From assembly GCA_900540985.1 (NCBI GenBank), contig UQIC01000001.1:67862-131861 (forward strand): a DNA stretch of 64,000 bases. Direction: 5' to 3'. Positions within the stretch are counted from its first letter, which is position 1. Every line of letters begins with the position of its first letter. The translations under genes and the position numbers were made by a program. The stretch comes from an uncultured Collinsella sp. (GTDB lineage Bacteria; Actinomycetota; Coriobacteriia; Coriobacteriales; Coriobacteriaceae). Below the pieces are notes generated by a model, which was not told the origin of the DNA, made no database searches, and saw nothing but the letters and a program-made list of their open reading frames with translations. Shown here one piece after another: positions 6,949 to 15,307 of this stretch.

Positions 6949-9420
6949 CTACTGCGATGCAATCTGCGCAAGACGAGTGCGTGCGACTGCTGCCTGACCG
7001 TAGGCGATGCAGCCGTCATTGACGGGTACGGTGTGGGGGACAAGGACAGTAAAGCCTGCGCTTTTGAGCTCGCGGGTGAGAAGCTGAAGCAGAAGTCGGT
7101 TCATGAACACGCCGCCCGAGAGCGCGACGGTGTCGATGCCCTCGTGCACGCAGATATCGCTGGCGATGCGCGCCGAGGAGCGCGCGACGGCGATATGGAA
7201 GTCGAGTGCGAGCCTGTCGGCGGGCGCTCCGGCTTCAATTCCTCCCAAAAGTGCCTCAAAGAGTGCTTTCTGGTCCAGAACATAGGGACCGTCCAGCCAC
7301 GATGGGCCAGATGCGAAATAGCCGGCGTTGTCGTCGGGAAAATGGGCGATTTCGTTGTCGAGCGCGTGCCAGGCGGCGGCTTCGAGTTCTATGGCGGGTT
7401 CGCCCTCGTAGGTTGCCTTGTCGCAGATGCCCAGAATTGCTGCCGCGGCATCAAAGAGACGCCCCATGCTGCTGGTGCGCGGGCTGTTGATGCCGCGCTC
7501 GATCATGGTGGCTGTCACGCTGCGCGTTTGCTCGCCGAGGCTGTCCAAAAGCCGAGCGGTACCTGGGTGCTCGAGCAGGCCGAGCTCACTGAGCAGGGCG
7601 AAGGCGTTGCGGCGGGCGTCGCGCACGGAGGCCGCCCCACCGGGGAGCGCCCAGGTGCGCAAATGCGCGGCGCGCTCAAAGCCGCCAAGGCTGGCAACAA
7701 GAAACTCGCCGCCCCAAATGGTCCCATCGGTGCCGGCGCCGGTGCCGTCAAAGGCGATGCCAAGGACGCGCGCGTCGGTTGTAAGCTGGCCCGCGGCGAT
7801 GGCTTCGGCCATTACGCTCGCGATATGCGCATGATGGTGCTGCACCTCGACGAGCGGCAGATTGCATTTTCGCGCCTGCTCGCGCGCCCACTGGCCCGAT
7901 AGATAGCTGGGGTGCACATCGCAGGCCAAGGCGGCGGGCGCCAAGTCAAAGAGATCTTCCAAGCGCGTGCGCGCGGCGTTCCAGGCATCGAAGGTCCCGC
8001 CGTTTTCAACATCGCCGATATGCTGCGACACAAAACAGGTCGCCTCGCCGTTCGTCCCTTCACGCGTGAGCGAAATCGTGGCCTTTTGTTGTGGCCCGCA
8101 GGCGAGCACGCAGGACGGAGCGCCGTCGAGCGCCGGCAACGGCAGCGGCTGGGGTGCATATCCGCGAGCGCGGCGTACGGGCATAACGGCGCCGTCAACC
8201 ACGCGCACTACAGAGTCGTCGTAGCGCGAGAGAATCGCGCGATCGTTGCCGAGCAACGCGTCGGCGATGCTGGCGGCAACGAGATGCTCCCATGCAAGGG
8301 CATCGTCGGTCTCGATGGGCTCTTCGCTCAGGTTTCCGCTGGTCATGACGAGTGCTTGCATGCCGTGCGCCGCGGCTGCGGCGAGCAGCAAATGTTGTAG
8401 TGGGGTGTAGGGGAGCATGACGCCAAGCTCGGGCAAGTCGTGCGCGACGGATGGCGCGAGTTCGAGGGCGTTGGGGGAGCCGTAGGCGTCGTTGCCGGCC
8501 GCGCGGCGGCGCAGCAGCACAATGGGACGAACACTGCCGGCCAGCAGGTTGCGCTCAATGCCATCGATATGACACAGGCGTTCGGCGTCGGCAAGGCCGC
8601 ACACCATAACGGCGAGCGGCTTATTGCTGCGACGCTTGCGACGGCGCAGCTCGCACACCGCTTGTTCGTTGGTGGCATCGCAGGCCAGGTGGAATCCGCC
8701 CAGACCCTTGATGGCGACAATACCGCCGCTGGCCAGCAGCTCAATGCAGCGTTCGATGATGGCATCGCTGGCCTCGCGCGTGGAGCCGACGGCTGGTGTT
8801 GCGTCGACACCCGCTGGCACAACGTCGCGATTGGCCTCGCGCCACGTAATATGCGGTCCACAATCAAAGCAGGCATCGGGCTGCGCGTGAAACCGCCGAT
8901 CGAGCGGGTCGGCATACTCTGCGGCGCAGGTGGGGCACATGGGAAAGCGATCCATCGAGGTGGCCGCTCGGTCATAGGGCAGCGAGCGAATGATGGTAAA
9001 GCGCGGTCCGCAATTGGTGCAGTTGATAAAGGGATAATGAAAGCGTCGGTCGGCGGGGTCGAACAACTCGCGCAGGCAGTCGTCGCACGTGGCGATGTCG
9101 GGCGAGATGAGCGTCGTGTGGGCGGTTTGATCCTGCGACGCCACAATGCGAAAGCCCTGCTCGTTAGCGGCGTCCCAGTCACCGGGTGTTAGGTCTACGA
9201 CCTCGACATGCTCCACGCGAGACGCCGCAGGCGCATGCTCGGAAAGCGCGGCGACAAATTCGTCGAGCGACTCGCTTTGAGCGTGCGCCTCGATATGCAC
9301 GCCATCGCCCGCGTTGAGCACCCAGCCGCAAATGCCGTGCGCCATGGCCTCGCGATACACAAACGGCCGCATGCCGACGCCCTGCACAATGCCCGTTACA
9401 TGGATATGCACATGCCGCAT
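6949..9420 (-). CDS. hypF: Carbamoyltransferase HypF
   Basis: 823-residue HypF, which uses carbamoyl phosphate and ATP to carbamoylate the C-terminal Cys of HypE. Domains in order: acylphosphatase (about 1-90, TGIVQGVGMRPFVYR), two zinc-finger repeats (CDDC...CTNC and CPTC...CFDC, about 112-190), a YrdC-like domain (about 210-400, GGIVAIKGLGGFHLACDA) and a Kae1-like domain with the metal-binding VQHHHAHIASV and GTGAGTDGTIWGGE motifs. Start ATG 9420 has AAGGAGGG. It lies 29 bases after nikR and 134 bases before hypC on the same strand. Full length and apparently intact. Confidence 0.97.
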   Translation of the reverse strand: MRHVHIHVTGIVQGVGMRPFVYREAMAHGICGWVLNAGDGVHIEAHAQSESLDEFVAALSEHAPAASRVEHVEVVDLTPGDWDAANEQGFRIVASQDQTAHTTLISPDIATCDDCLRELFDPADRRFHYPFINCTNCGPRFTIIRSLPYDRAATSMDRFPMCPTCAAEYADPLDRRFHAQPDACFDCGPHITWREANRDVVPAGVDATPAVGSTREASDAIIERCIELLASGGIVAIKGLGGFHLACDATNEQAVCELRRRKRRSNKPLAVMVCGLADAERLCHIDGIERNLLAGSVRPIVLLRRRAAGNDAYGSPNALELAPSVAHDLPELGVMLPYTPLQHLLLAAAAAHGMQALVMTSGNLSEEPIETDDALAWEHLVAASIADALLGNDRAILSRYDDSVVRVVDGAVMPVRRARGYAPQPLPLPALDGAPSCVLACGPQQKATISLTREGTNGEATCFVSQHIGDVENGGTFDAWNAARTRLEDLFDLAPAALACDVHPSYLSGQWAREQARKCNLPLVEVQHHHAHIASVMAEAIAAGQLTTDARVLGIAFDGTGAGTDGTIWGGEFLVASLGGFERAAHLRTWALPGGAASVRDARRNAFALLSELGLLEHPGTARLLDSLGEQTRSVTATMIERGINSPRTSSMGRLFDAAAAILGICDKATYEGEPAIELEAAAWHALDNEIAHFPDDNAGYFASGPSWLDGPYVLDQKALFEALLGGIEAGAPADRLALDFHIAVARSSARIASDICVHEGIDTVALSGGVFMNRLLLQLLTRELKSAGFTVLVPHTVPVNDGCIAYGQAAVARTRLAQIASQ

Positions 9421-9449
9421 GCGACCCTCCTTCGTTGAAATGTGTGCTG

Positions 9450-9944
9450 TTACAGCCCCAGGCTCTGCTCGGTGGCGGCGCAGGTGAGCTCGCCGTGTTT
9501 AACCCCGCGCAGGCCCAGCAGACGGTCAGCCAGCTCGTAGACACGCTCGCCGCGACCCTTAAGCGCCAGAATCTCCAAGCAGTTGTGGTGATCCAGATGC
9601 ACATGCATGGTCGATACGATCTCGTCGGTGTAGTCGTGCTGCACCTCGTCCAGACGGCGCGTCAGGTCGCCGGTGTGATGGTCGTAAATCATGGTGAGCG
9701 ACCCGATGACCTGCTCGTCGGGCGTTCGCATCTGCTCCTTGGCAATCGAGGCGCGAATCAGGTCGCGCACGGCCTCGGAGCGGTTGGCAACGTCGCCGCG
9801 GCGCGCAATCTGCTCGTCAAAGCTGCGCAGCAGGTCGTCGGGCGCGGTGACCGAAAAACGGACCAGCTCTGAGGCGGAGCCGCTGCAACGGCAGCCCACG
9901 TCGCCGGTCGGCCCGTGCGAATGCTCGTGCTCGTGCTCGGCCAC
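9450..9944 (-). CDS. nikR: Nickel-responsive regulator NikR
   Basis: 164-residue ribbon-helix-helix regulator with a C-terminal ACT-like nickel-binding domain. The DNA-binding part is LVRFSVTAPDDLLRSFDEQI...SEAVRDLIR; the nickel ligands fit the family pattern in the segment HVHLDHHNCLE plus the upstream His of IYDHH. An unusual N-terminal tail, MAEHEHEHSHGPTGDVGCRC, is rich in His and Cys and could bind metal. Start is a GTG directly after the stop of the small upstream gene, so the two are coupled. Position at the head of the hyp cluster implies control of hydrogenase maturation by nickel. No operator was recognised. Confidence 0.93.
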   Translation of the reverse strand: MAEHEHEHSHGPTGDVGCRCSGSASELVRFSVTAPDDLLRSFDEQIARRGDVANRSEAVRDLIRASIAKEQMRTPDEQVIGSLTMIYDHHTGDLTRRLDEVQHDYTDEIVSTMHVHLDHHNCLEILALKGRGERVYELADRLLGLRGVKHGELTCAATEQSLGL

Positions 9945-9945
9945 G

Positions 9946-10194
9946 CTACACCAGCTTTACGGAGCCAACGGAGTTATGGTCGGCCTCGATGGCCTCCTCG
10001 TAGCCCTCGAGTGCGTCGTGCGCCTCGTGGAGCGCCGTCATGGCGGCCTCGAGCTTGGCGCCAATGCGCTCCATATCAAAATTCTCGGTCGCATGCAGCA
10101 GCTGATGGCTCCACTCGTGGGCGAGCTCGATCGTGTCATCGACCTGCTTGACGCTCATGGCAAGCTGGCTCATGTTCATTCCGACGTCATGCAT
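9946..10194 (-). CDS. Small helical protein upstream of nikR
   Basis: 82-residue protein, probably all alpha-helical, with sequence MNMSQLAMSVKQVDDTIELA and a central His-containing helix (HEWSHQLLHATENFD). I do not recognise the family. ATG 10194 has AAGGAG seven bases upstream; an ATG four codons later is possible. Its stop is separated from the nikR GTG by a single base, so it is translationally coupled to nikR and probably belongs to the nickel/hydrogenase programme. Its several His residues (HEWSH, HATE, HEAHD, ADH) are compatible with metal handling, but this is conjecture. Confidence 0.75.
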   Translation of the reverse strand: MHDVGMNMSQLAMSVKQVDDTIELAHEWSHQLLHATENFDMERIGAKLEAAMTALHEAHDALEGYEEAIEADHNSVGSVKLV

Positions 10195-10280
10195 GGGAAA
10201 TCTCCTTTTGTACGGGTCTAATCAGTGGTTCAGATTCTACTACGGAGGGCTCCCGCGCCCGCCGCTGTATGCCAGCTGTC

Positions 10281-11555
10281 CTACGGTGCCAGTGAAGCAA
10301 GCGGCGCGACTACGACACCGTCTTCCCGTCGGTAGGCAGTTGCGGTTCCAGTGAGAACGAGCAAGAAGGACGCTTCGCCTTGGTGATTCGCATCGATTTT
10401 AGATGCGAGTTTCTTGAGGTTTGCGGCGGCAGAATCGATGGGTTTTGAACCGAGTTTGATCTCGACCAGGGCATACCTTCCGTCGTCCAGAACGAGTACG
10501 GCATCGGCTTCAAGGTCGGTCTTGTCCCGATAGTGATAAACCTTGCCGCCAAGCAGGTCCATATAGGTGCGTAGGTCTCTAACGCACATGGATTCAAACA
10601 GAAGCCCAAATGTCTCAAAATCTTCCAGGAGCTTTTGAGGGGTTGCTCCAAGGGCTGCGACCGCAAGCGATGGGTCGCAGAAATGGCGCGTTGGGCTCGT
10701 TCGTACAGCAGTTTTTGAGCGAAGTCGCGGGGCCCATGCTTCGAGATCTTCGAAAACGCAGGCGCGGGTCAAAGCGTCGACATATTCAGAAACGGTATTT
10801 CTTGAGGGAGGTTCTCCTTGCATGTCAGCAGCGATTGTGGCGAGCGATGCCTCTGTCGAGATATTGCGAGCGTAGCTTCGAATAATCTGGGCCATCCAAG
10901 TCTTATTTCTCCGCAGTCCATCAATCTCGTCGATATCGGAATCAAGCAGTTCCGAGATGTAATCAGGGGCCATGGATAGCGCAATCCCATGGTTTGGCTC
11001 GGTAACCGCTTCAGGCCAACCTCCTCGGCAAAGTGAGTAGACGATACGTTCGATATCGAAGTCGACTATATCGGCAACATCGGTGTTTCCATCAAACAGG
11101 CTTGCCAGCGAAACTGATCCTGTTGACTCGCGTGATTCAAAAAGTGACATCGGGCGCATGTTTATACGTGCTATGCGGCCGACTCCTGAGTGTGCCGGCA
11201 TTTCGCTTGCCCGAGGCGTTGCGGAGCCGGTGAGGATAAACCTGCCTCGTCCTTTGCCGCGGTCGATCGCGAACCTTACGGCGTCCCAAAGCTGTGGGGC
11301 CATTTGCCATTCATCGATGAGGCGTGGCTCATCTCCTTTGAGCAGGAGAGAGGGCTTCGAATCGGCAAGCTGGATGTAGCTCGGACCGTTATCGGGGTCT
11401 TGCATGTAGATGCTGCTTGCGGCTGCCTGTTCAGCCGTTGCGGTCTTGCCGCACCATTTTGGCCCTTTGATTTGGACAGCCCCAGAAGATTTTAGTTTTC
11501 TGGCGAGCACTTTGTCCGCGACTCGTGGTAAATAACCGTGTTGAATTGAACCCAT
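10281..11555 (-). CDS. ATPase of the AAA_14/DUF4143 type
   Basis: 424-residue P-loop ATPase. Walker A is GPKWCGKTAT near residue 30; RLIDEWQMAPQLWDAVR is the Walker B region and LTGSATPR the following sensor-like strand, all typical of the AAA_14 family. The C-terminal part (LVEIKLGSKPID, AVLVLDDGRYALVEIK) fits the DUF4143 restriction-endonuclease-like domain with its ExK core. These proteins are common in gut bacteria, often solitary, and of unknown function. The start has GGAGGG. Upstream lie nearly three copies of a 23-bp repeat (11593-11653). A homologue of the same general type is present at 40980. Confidence 0.88.
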   Translation of the reverse strand: MGSIQHGYLPRVADKVLARKLKSSGAVQIKGPKWCGKTATAEQAAASSIYMQDPDNGPSYIQLADSKPSLLLKGDEPRLIDEWQMAPQLWDAVRFAIDRGKGRGRFILTGSATPRASEMPAHSGVGRIARINMRPMSLFESRESTGSVSLASLFDGNTDVADIVDFDIERIVYSLCRGGWPEAVTEPNHGIALSMAPDYISELLDSDIDEIDGLRRNKTWMAQIIRSYARNISTEASLATIAADMQGEPPSRNTVSEYVDALTRACVFEDLEAWAPRLRSKTAVRTSPTRHFCDPSLAVAALGATPQKLLEDFETFGLLFESMCVRDLRTYMDLLGGKVYHYRDKTDLEADAVLVLDDGRYALVEIKLGSKPIDSAAANLKKLASKIDANHQGEASFLLVLTGTATAYRREDGVVVAPLASLAP

Positions 11556-11592
11556 GTCACCCTCCTTGCTAGTAGGGTATTATACCGTTGAT

Positions 11593-11653
11593 TTGTGCAA
11601 GTTGGACGATTTAGATTGTGCAAGTAGGACGATTTAGATTGTGCAAGTTGGAC
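11593..11653. repeat. 23-bp iterons between the XRE gene and the ATPase gene
   Basis: The core TTGTGCAAGTTGGAC appears at 11593, 11616 (with one change, AGTAGGAC) and 11639, each separated by GATTTAGA. The spacing of 23 bp is exact. It sits just upstream of the ATPase start and suggests a multi-site operator. Confidence 0.7.
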
Positions 11654-11693
11654 ATTATATCTAGTTAACATTCATGATGCCAAAAGAGAAGCC

Positions 11694-12035
11694 CTAGAGT
11701 CTCCAGGCCTTTGTCGTATAACGCATGATGTCAAGAATGTCGGCCTTGATGTTTGGCGGCAGGGCTTTGAAGAGCGATAGATATTCGTCTTCCTGAGCGG
11801 TAAAAAACGCAGGGCTTCCGTCTGGATCTTTGGTATAGCCAAGGATATCGTTAGGCGTGCATCCAAAGAGATCGCACAATGCAACAATGCGGTCCTCTCC
11901 TAGTTTTGCCCGACCTGTTTCCCATGCACTATATGTCGCCTTGCTAACGCCAAGACTGTCCGCAATTTGAAGCTGAGTAAGCCCTGACTTTTTGCGGATT
12001 CTGGCGAGTGCGGTATGTTTATTGGTCACATCCAT
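11694..12035 (-). CDS. XRE-family transcriptional regulator
   Basis: 113-residue protein with an N-terminal Cro/C1-type helix-turn-helix: IRKKSGLTQLQIADSLGVSK followed by TYSAWETGRAKLGEDRIVAL. The C-terminal half (YTKDPDGSPAFF...LPPNIKADILDIMRY) is short and of unknown role. ATG 12035 is preceded by GGGAG; a TTG at 12062 would add nine residues but has no ribosome binding site. It diverges from the Hsp70-like operon, so it is the most likely regulator of that operon, and it also reads toward the ATPase gene on its own strand. Confidence 0.88.
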   Translation of the reverse strand: MDVTNKHTALARIRKKSGLTQLQIADSLGVSKATYSAWETGRAKLGEDRIVALCDLFGCTPNDILGYTKDPDGSPAFFTAQEDEYLSLFKALPPNIKADILDIMRYTTKAWRL

Positions 12036-12182
12036 GTCGCTCCCGTCTGATATCAAGAGCAACTTTGCATTTCGGTGCCGGTCAAATGTCTAACTGGATT
12101 GTCCTTAGGTGCAATAATTGACATAAAGTCTAATTTGAATAAACTCAAAACCAATAAAAATAGACATCGAGGAATGGTGGCT
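12036..12182. promoter_or_regulatory. Divergent control region of the Hsp70-like operon
   Basis: Contains TTGACA at 12118-12123, a plausible -35 element for the rightward operon, and a repeated GTCTAA hexamer (near 12089 and 12128) that may be a half-site for the divergent XRE regulator. A matching -10 element is not obvious. Confidence 0.4.
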
Positions 12183-13742
12183 ATGGGGAGAGTTGTTGGA
12201 ATCGATCTTGGGACGACCTATTCGGCCGTCGCTGTGTTGGGAGACGATGGACTTCCCGAAATACTGAAGAATGCGGACGGAGAACCGACTACACCTTCGG
12301 TTGTTTTATTCCAATCATTTGACGGAAAAGACGAGCCGCTTGTTGGAACGATGGCCAAGCATTCGGCGGCAAGTGATCCCGATAATGTTGTCCAGTTCGT
12401 TAAACGGCAGATGGGAAATCCGGATTGGAGATTCGACTCCGACTCGGGCGTTTCCTACTCTGCAGAAGAGGTTTCCTCCCTTATTATCAAAAAATTATTG
12501 CAAGATGCCGAGCAGGCACTTGGAGAAGAAGTATGCGGAGCCGTGATTACGGTTCCCGCATATTTTGATGATGCAAGAAGGACTGCGACAAAGCAGGCAG
12601 GTGTAATTGCGGGCACCAAAGTGCTTCGCGTGTTGAATGAACCGACGGCCGCAGCCCTTTCCTTTGGTCTCGATACCGAGAAGAACGGCGTCACGCTTGT
12701 CTATGATCTGGGCGGCGGAACGTTCGACGTGACGCTTCTTAAGATAGAGGACGGTTGCTTTACGGTTATCGGAACCGATGGCGATAGAAACCTGGGCGGA
12801 TTCGATTTCGATAACGCTCTAATGTCGTTTGTGGCAGAAGAACTCTCGAAACAGGGTGCCGGTAATGTTCTCGATGATTATCTGATAAGTGCCGAGCTTC
12901 GAGAGAAATGCGAAATGGTTAAGCGCACTCTTTCGAACGTGCCAAAGGCAAACCTCCATATTTCGAAGAACGGAAAGCCTTATCGTGTGGCTATTTCTCG
13001 CGAAGATTTCGAGCGGGCGAGTAGGTCGCTCCTGAATCGAACGCAGGAGCTGGTCGAGGACGTGCTCGAGGACACCGGTTATTCATGGGGTCAGATCGAT
13101 CATGTGGTCCTTGTTGGTGGCTCAACGCGTATGCCAATGGTGCACAAGTTAATCGAAGACATTTCGGGGATGAAACCCGAGCTTGGGGTAAATCCCGATG
13201 AGGCTGTCGCCATGGGGGCTGCCGTTCAGGCCGCAATAGAAATGGAATCGAGCATTGACGTGGCAGGGTCGGCAGAAAATGGTTTGCCGGATATGCCCCT
13301 CTTTACGGCTCCGAGCGTAGTCATTGCCGATGTTACCTCGCAGCCTTTGGGGGTTGTGATGCTCGGGAAAGACGGCAAAGACTACAACAATGTCGTGATT
13401 CCGAGGAATTCACCGGTGCCGGGGAGTTATTCACAGGACGCAGCAACGGTGAGTGAGAACCAGTCGTACGTCGATGTCCAGGTGACACAAGGCGATGACC
13501 CAGACTTGAACTATGTGGTCATTATCGGTTCAAAGGAAATACCGCTTCCGCCCGGGTTGCCCAAGGGATCTCCCGTCCGCGTGGTTTACGAATACGACAG
13601 AGAACAAACCGTGCATATCCGTCTATATGCCGGGGGGAGCGGCCAGCTGTATGGCGAGTTCGAAATCGACCGTGTGGCGAATATGGATGAACGGCAACTC
13701 GATACTGCCGTTAACAAGATGAAGAACATCGAAATTGGATAG
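12183..13742 (+). CDS. Hsp70-like chaperone without C-terminal lid
   Basis: 519-residue DnaK-like protein. The nucleotide-binding domain is complete: VGIDLGTTYSAVAV at the N terminus, VYDLGGGTFDVTLLK at about 170-185 and LVGGSTRMP at about 310. A short substrate-binding beta-domain follows (ADVTSQPLGVVM from about 380), but the protein ends about 120 residues before a normal DnaK, so the helical lid is missing. It differs strongly from the housekeeping DnaK at 29185. ATG 12183 has GAGGA at good spacing. It is the first gene of an operon with J-like and GrpE-like partners and an FtsK-type ATPase, so it probably serves that system. AT-richer than flanking core genes, which suggests acquisition. 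Confidence 0.92.
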   Translation: MGRVVGIDLGTTYSAVAVLGDDGLPEILKNADGEPTTPSVVLFQSFDGKDEPLVGTMAKHSAASDPDNVVQFVKRQMGNPDWRFDSDSGVSYSAEEVSSLIIKKLLQDAEQALGEEVCGAVITVPAYFDDARRTATKQAGVIAGTKVLRVLNEPTAAALSFGLDTEKNGVTLVYDLGGGTFDVTLLKIEDGCFTVIGTDGDRNLGGFDFDNALMSFVAEELSKQGAGNVLDDYLISAELREKCEMVKRTLSNVPKANLHISKNGKPYRVAISREDFERASRSLLNRTQELVEDVLEDTGYSWGQIDHVVLVGGSTRMPMVHKLIEDISGMKPELGVNPDEAVAMGAAVQAAIEMESSIDVAGSAENGLPDMPLFTAPSVVIADVTSQPLGVVMLGKDGKDYNNVVIPRNSPVPGSYSQDAATVSENQSYVDVQVTQGDDPDLNYVVIIGSKEIPLPPGLPKGSPVRVVYEYDREQTVHIRLYAGGSGQLYGEFEIDRVANMDERQLDTAVNKMKNIEIG

Positions 13743-13751
13743 GGGACACTG

Positions 13752-14861
13752 ATGGAAGAATTTGTTGACTACTATGAAATTCTCGAGCTGGAAAAGAATG
13801 CGCCGATTGAGGAGATTGAAGAGGCGATTAAGAAAACACGAAAGCGCTTCAGGCGTCTCGAAGGATCTCCGGATGCTATGCAAAGAGCGAACGCCGAAAG
13901 GATGATGCAGCTCTTAAATGAAGCAGATTCGTTGTTTCACAACAGTTCAAAACGCTTGGAATACGATGCCACATATGATAGCGGGAAGAGTGACAGCAAG
14001 AGGGACCTGGAAAAAGACGCCCGTGCTGCAACCGCCGAGAAAGACTGGACATCAGAAGCGAAAGATTATTTCAAAAACGGTCAGAGTGCCAACGCTTGTT
14101 TTGCCGCTAGGGAGGCAACAAGGAATTGCTCAACCGATGCGGAAGCATGGCTTGTGTGGGCTCTGGCAGCATATTCGATGGACAAGTATGACGAATCCAT
14201 TTTTGCTGCATCCGAGTTGCTGAAGCTTGGCTCGAATCAGGCGACCGCTCATAGGCTGTTGGGCGACTCGTACATAATGATTGATAAATACGCAGACGCC
14301 GAGGCTGAGTTTCTGAAGGCCCAGCAGATTGATAAGAGCGACTATACGATTATGGCGCGCTTGGTTGATGCGCGTTATCTTCAGGGGAAATTTGACCAGG
14401 CCCTCACTATGGCGCGCAATCTTCATGAGGCACATCCGGATTATGGACCCGTCCTAAGCTCGTTATGCCGGTGTCTAGAGACGGATGTCGAGAACAAAAT
14501 GAGCTCAAAGGATAATGCTGGCTATTTCACCAATATGAAACAAATCCAGCATGCTGAACTTGTCGTTAGTGAAATGCGCGCGTTGGGAAATATCGACAAG
14601 GCTGATGAGGAATGGATTGAGAAAATGGAGGGCCTTATCGACTGGGCGCGTAAAAGGCACTACATTGCACCGGCCCGATGGTTTTGGATTCTCTGCGGCT
14701 TGACCTTCTTATTTATGATAAGCGGGTCAAGTGGCGCTCCCTTGACGCTCGTTCTGTTCTTTGGGCTGCTCCTGTATGCATTCTTCTTTGTTGTACCGAC
14801 CGGATGGATGATCAATGCCCGTAAATTAGGAGAGCTTGCAAAGAGGACAGGGCTCCAATAA
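13752..14861 (+). CDS. J-domain-like TPR protein with two membrane segments
   Basis: 369 residues. Residues 1-75 read like a J-domain (VDYYEILELEKNAPIEEIEE... LLNEADSLFHNSSKRLEYD), including the start and the end helix pattern, but the HPD tripeptide that stimulates Hsp70 ATPase is absent; the corresponding loop is KTRKRFRRLEG. The middle (about 100-260) is a run of TPR-like helical repeats (YFKNGQSANACFAAREATRN, AWLVWALAAYSMDKYDESIF). Two hydrophobic segments at about 300-345 place it in the membrane. It starts nine bases after the Hsp70-like gene and overlaps the next gene by one base. Likely role: membrane docking or adaptor for the Hsp70-like protein. Confidence 0.82.
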   Translation: MEEFVDYYEILELEKNAPIEEIEEAIKKTRKRFRRLEGSPDAMQRANAERMMQLLNEADSLFHNSSKRLEYDATYDSGKSDSKRDLEKDARAATAEKDWTSEAKDYFKNGQSANACFAAREATRNCSTDAEAWLVWALAAYSMDKYDESIFAASELLKLGSNQATAHRLLGDSYIMIDKYADAEAEFLKAQQIDKSDYTIMARLVDARYLQGKFDQALTMARNLHEAHPDYGPVLSSLCRCLETDVENKMSSKDNAGYFTNMKQIQHAELVVSEMRALGNIDKADEEWIEKMEGLIDWARKRHYIAPARWFWILCGLTFLFMISGSSGAPLTLVLFFGLLLYAFFFVVPTGWMINARKLGELAKRTGLQ

Positions 14862-15307
14862 TGGACGTGCGCTGGGACCAAGCACTTGACAGCTTGGAGA
14901 TGGATCGCCAAGCAATTATTGACTGTACAGAACGGCTCAGAGCGTCTCTTGCTTCTCTCAAATCAGATTCAAGAAAAATCAAAGACTTGGCCACTGGCGA
15001 AGCTTATGCAGGATTATTCAGTGAGCTGCTGCTTGCCGTTGATAGAGTCAAGAATGAGCCGCTGTCAGAGGACTTGAGGTCTTCGATTGTGGATGAGATT
15101 ATCGAGGTTTGTAGCCATTACGGGCTTGAGCCTGTTCTGTGTGACGAGACGGTTAATCTACATGAGCATGAAATCGTTGGATTGATTAAGACAGACGACG
15201 CCTTCAAAGATGGAAAGGTGGCTCGAGTAGAGCGAGACGGTTACAGGATTGGCGGAAGACTTCTCCGCCCAGCGCGAGTGGTTGTCTTTCGGCACGAAGA
15301 GGACTGA
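14861..15307 (+). CDS. GrpE-like nucleotide exchange factor
   Basis: 148-residue protein with an N-terminal helical stretch and the C-terminal beta-domain signature of GrpE, DGYRIGGRLLRPARVVVF. It is shorter and divergent from the housekeeping GrpE at 31080. Start ATG 14861 overlaps the stop of the J-like gene (TAATG) and its stop overlaps the next start (TGATG), so all three are coupled. Together with its neighbours it completes an Hsp70/J/GrpE triad. Assignment rests mainly on the C-terminal motif and on context. Confidence 0.75.
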   Translation: MDVRWDQALDSLEMDRQAIIDCTERLRASLASLKSDSRKIKDLATGEAYAGLFSELLLAVDRVKNEPLSEDLRSSIVDEIIEVCSHYGLEPVLCDETVNLHEHEIVGLIKTDDAFKDGKVARVERDGYRIGGRLLRPARVVVFRHEED

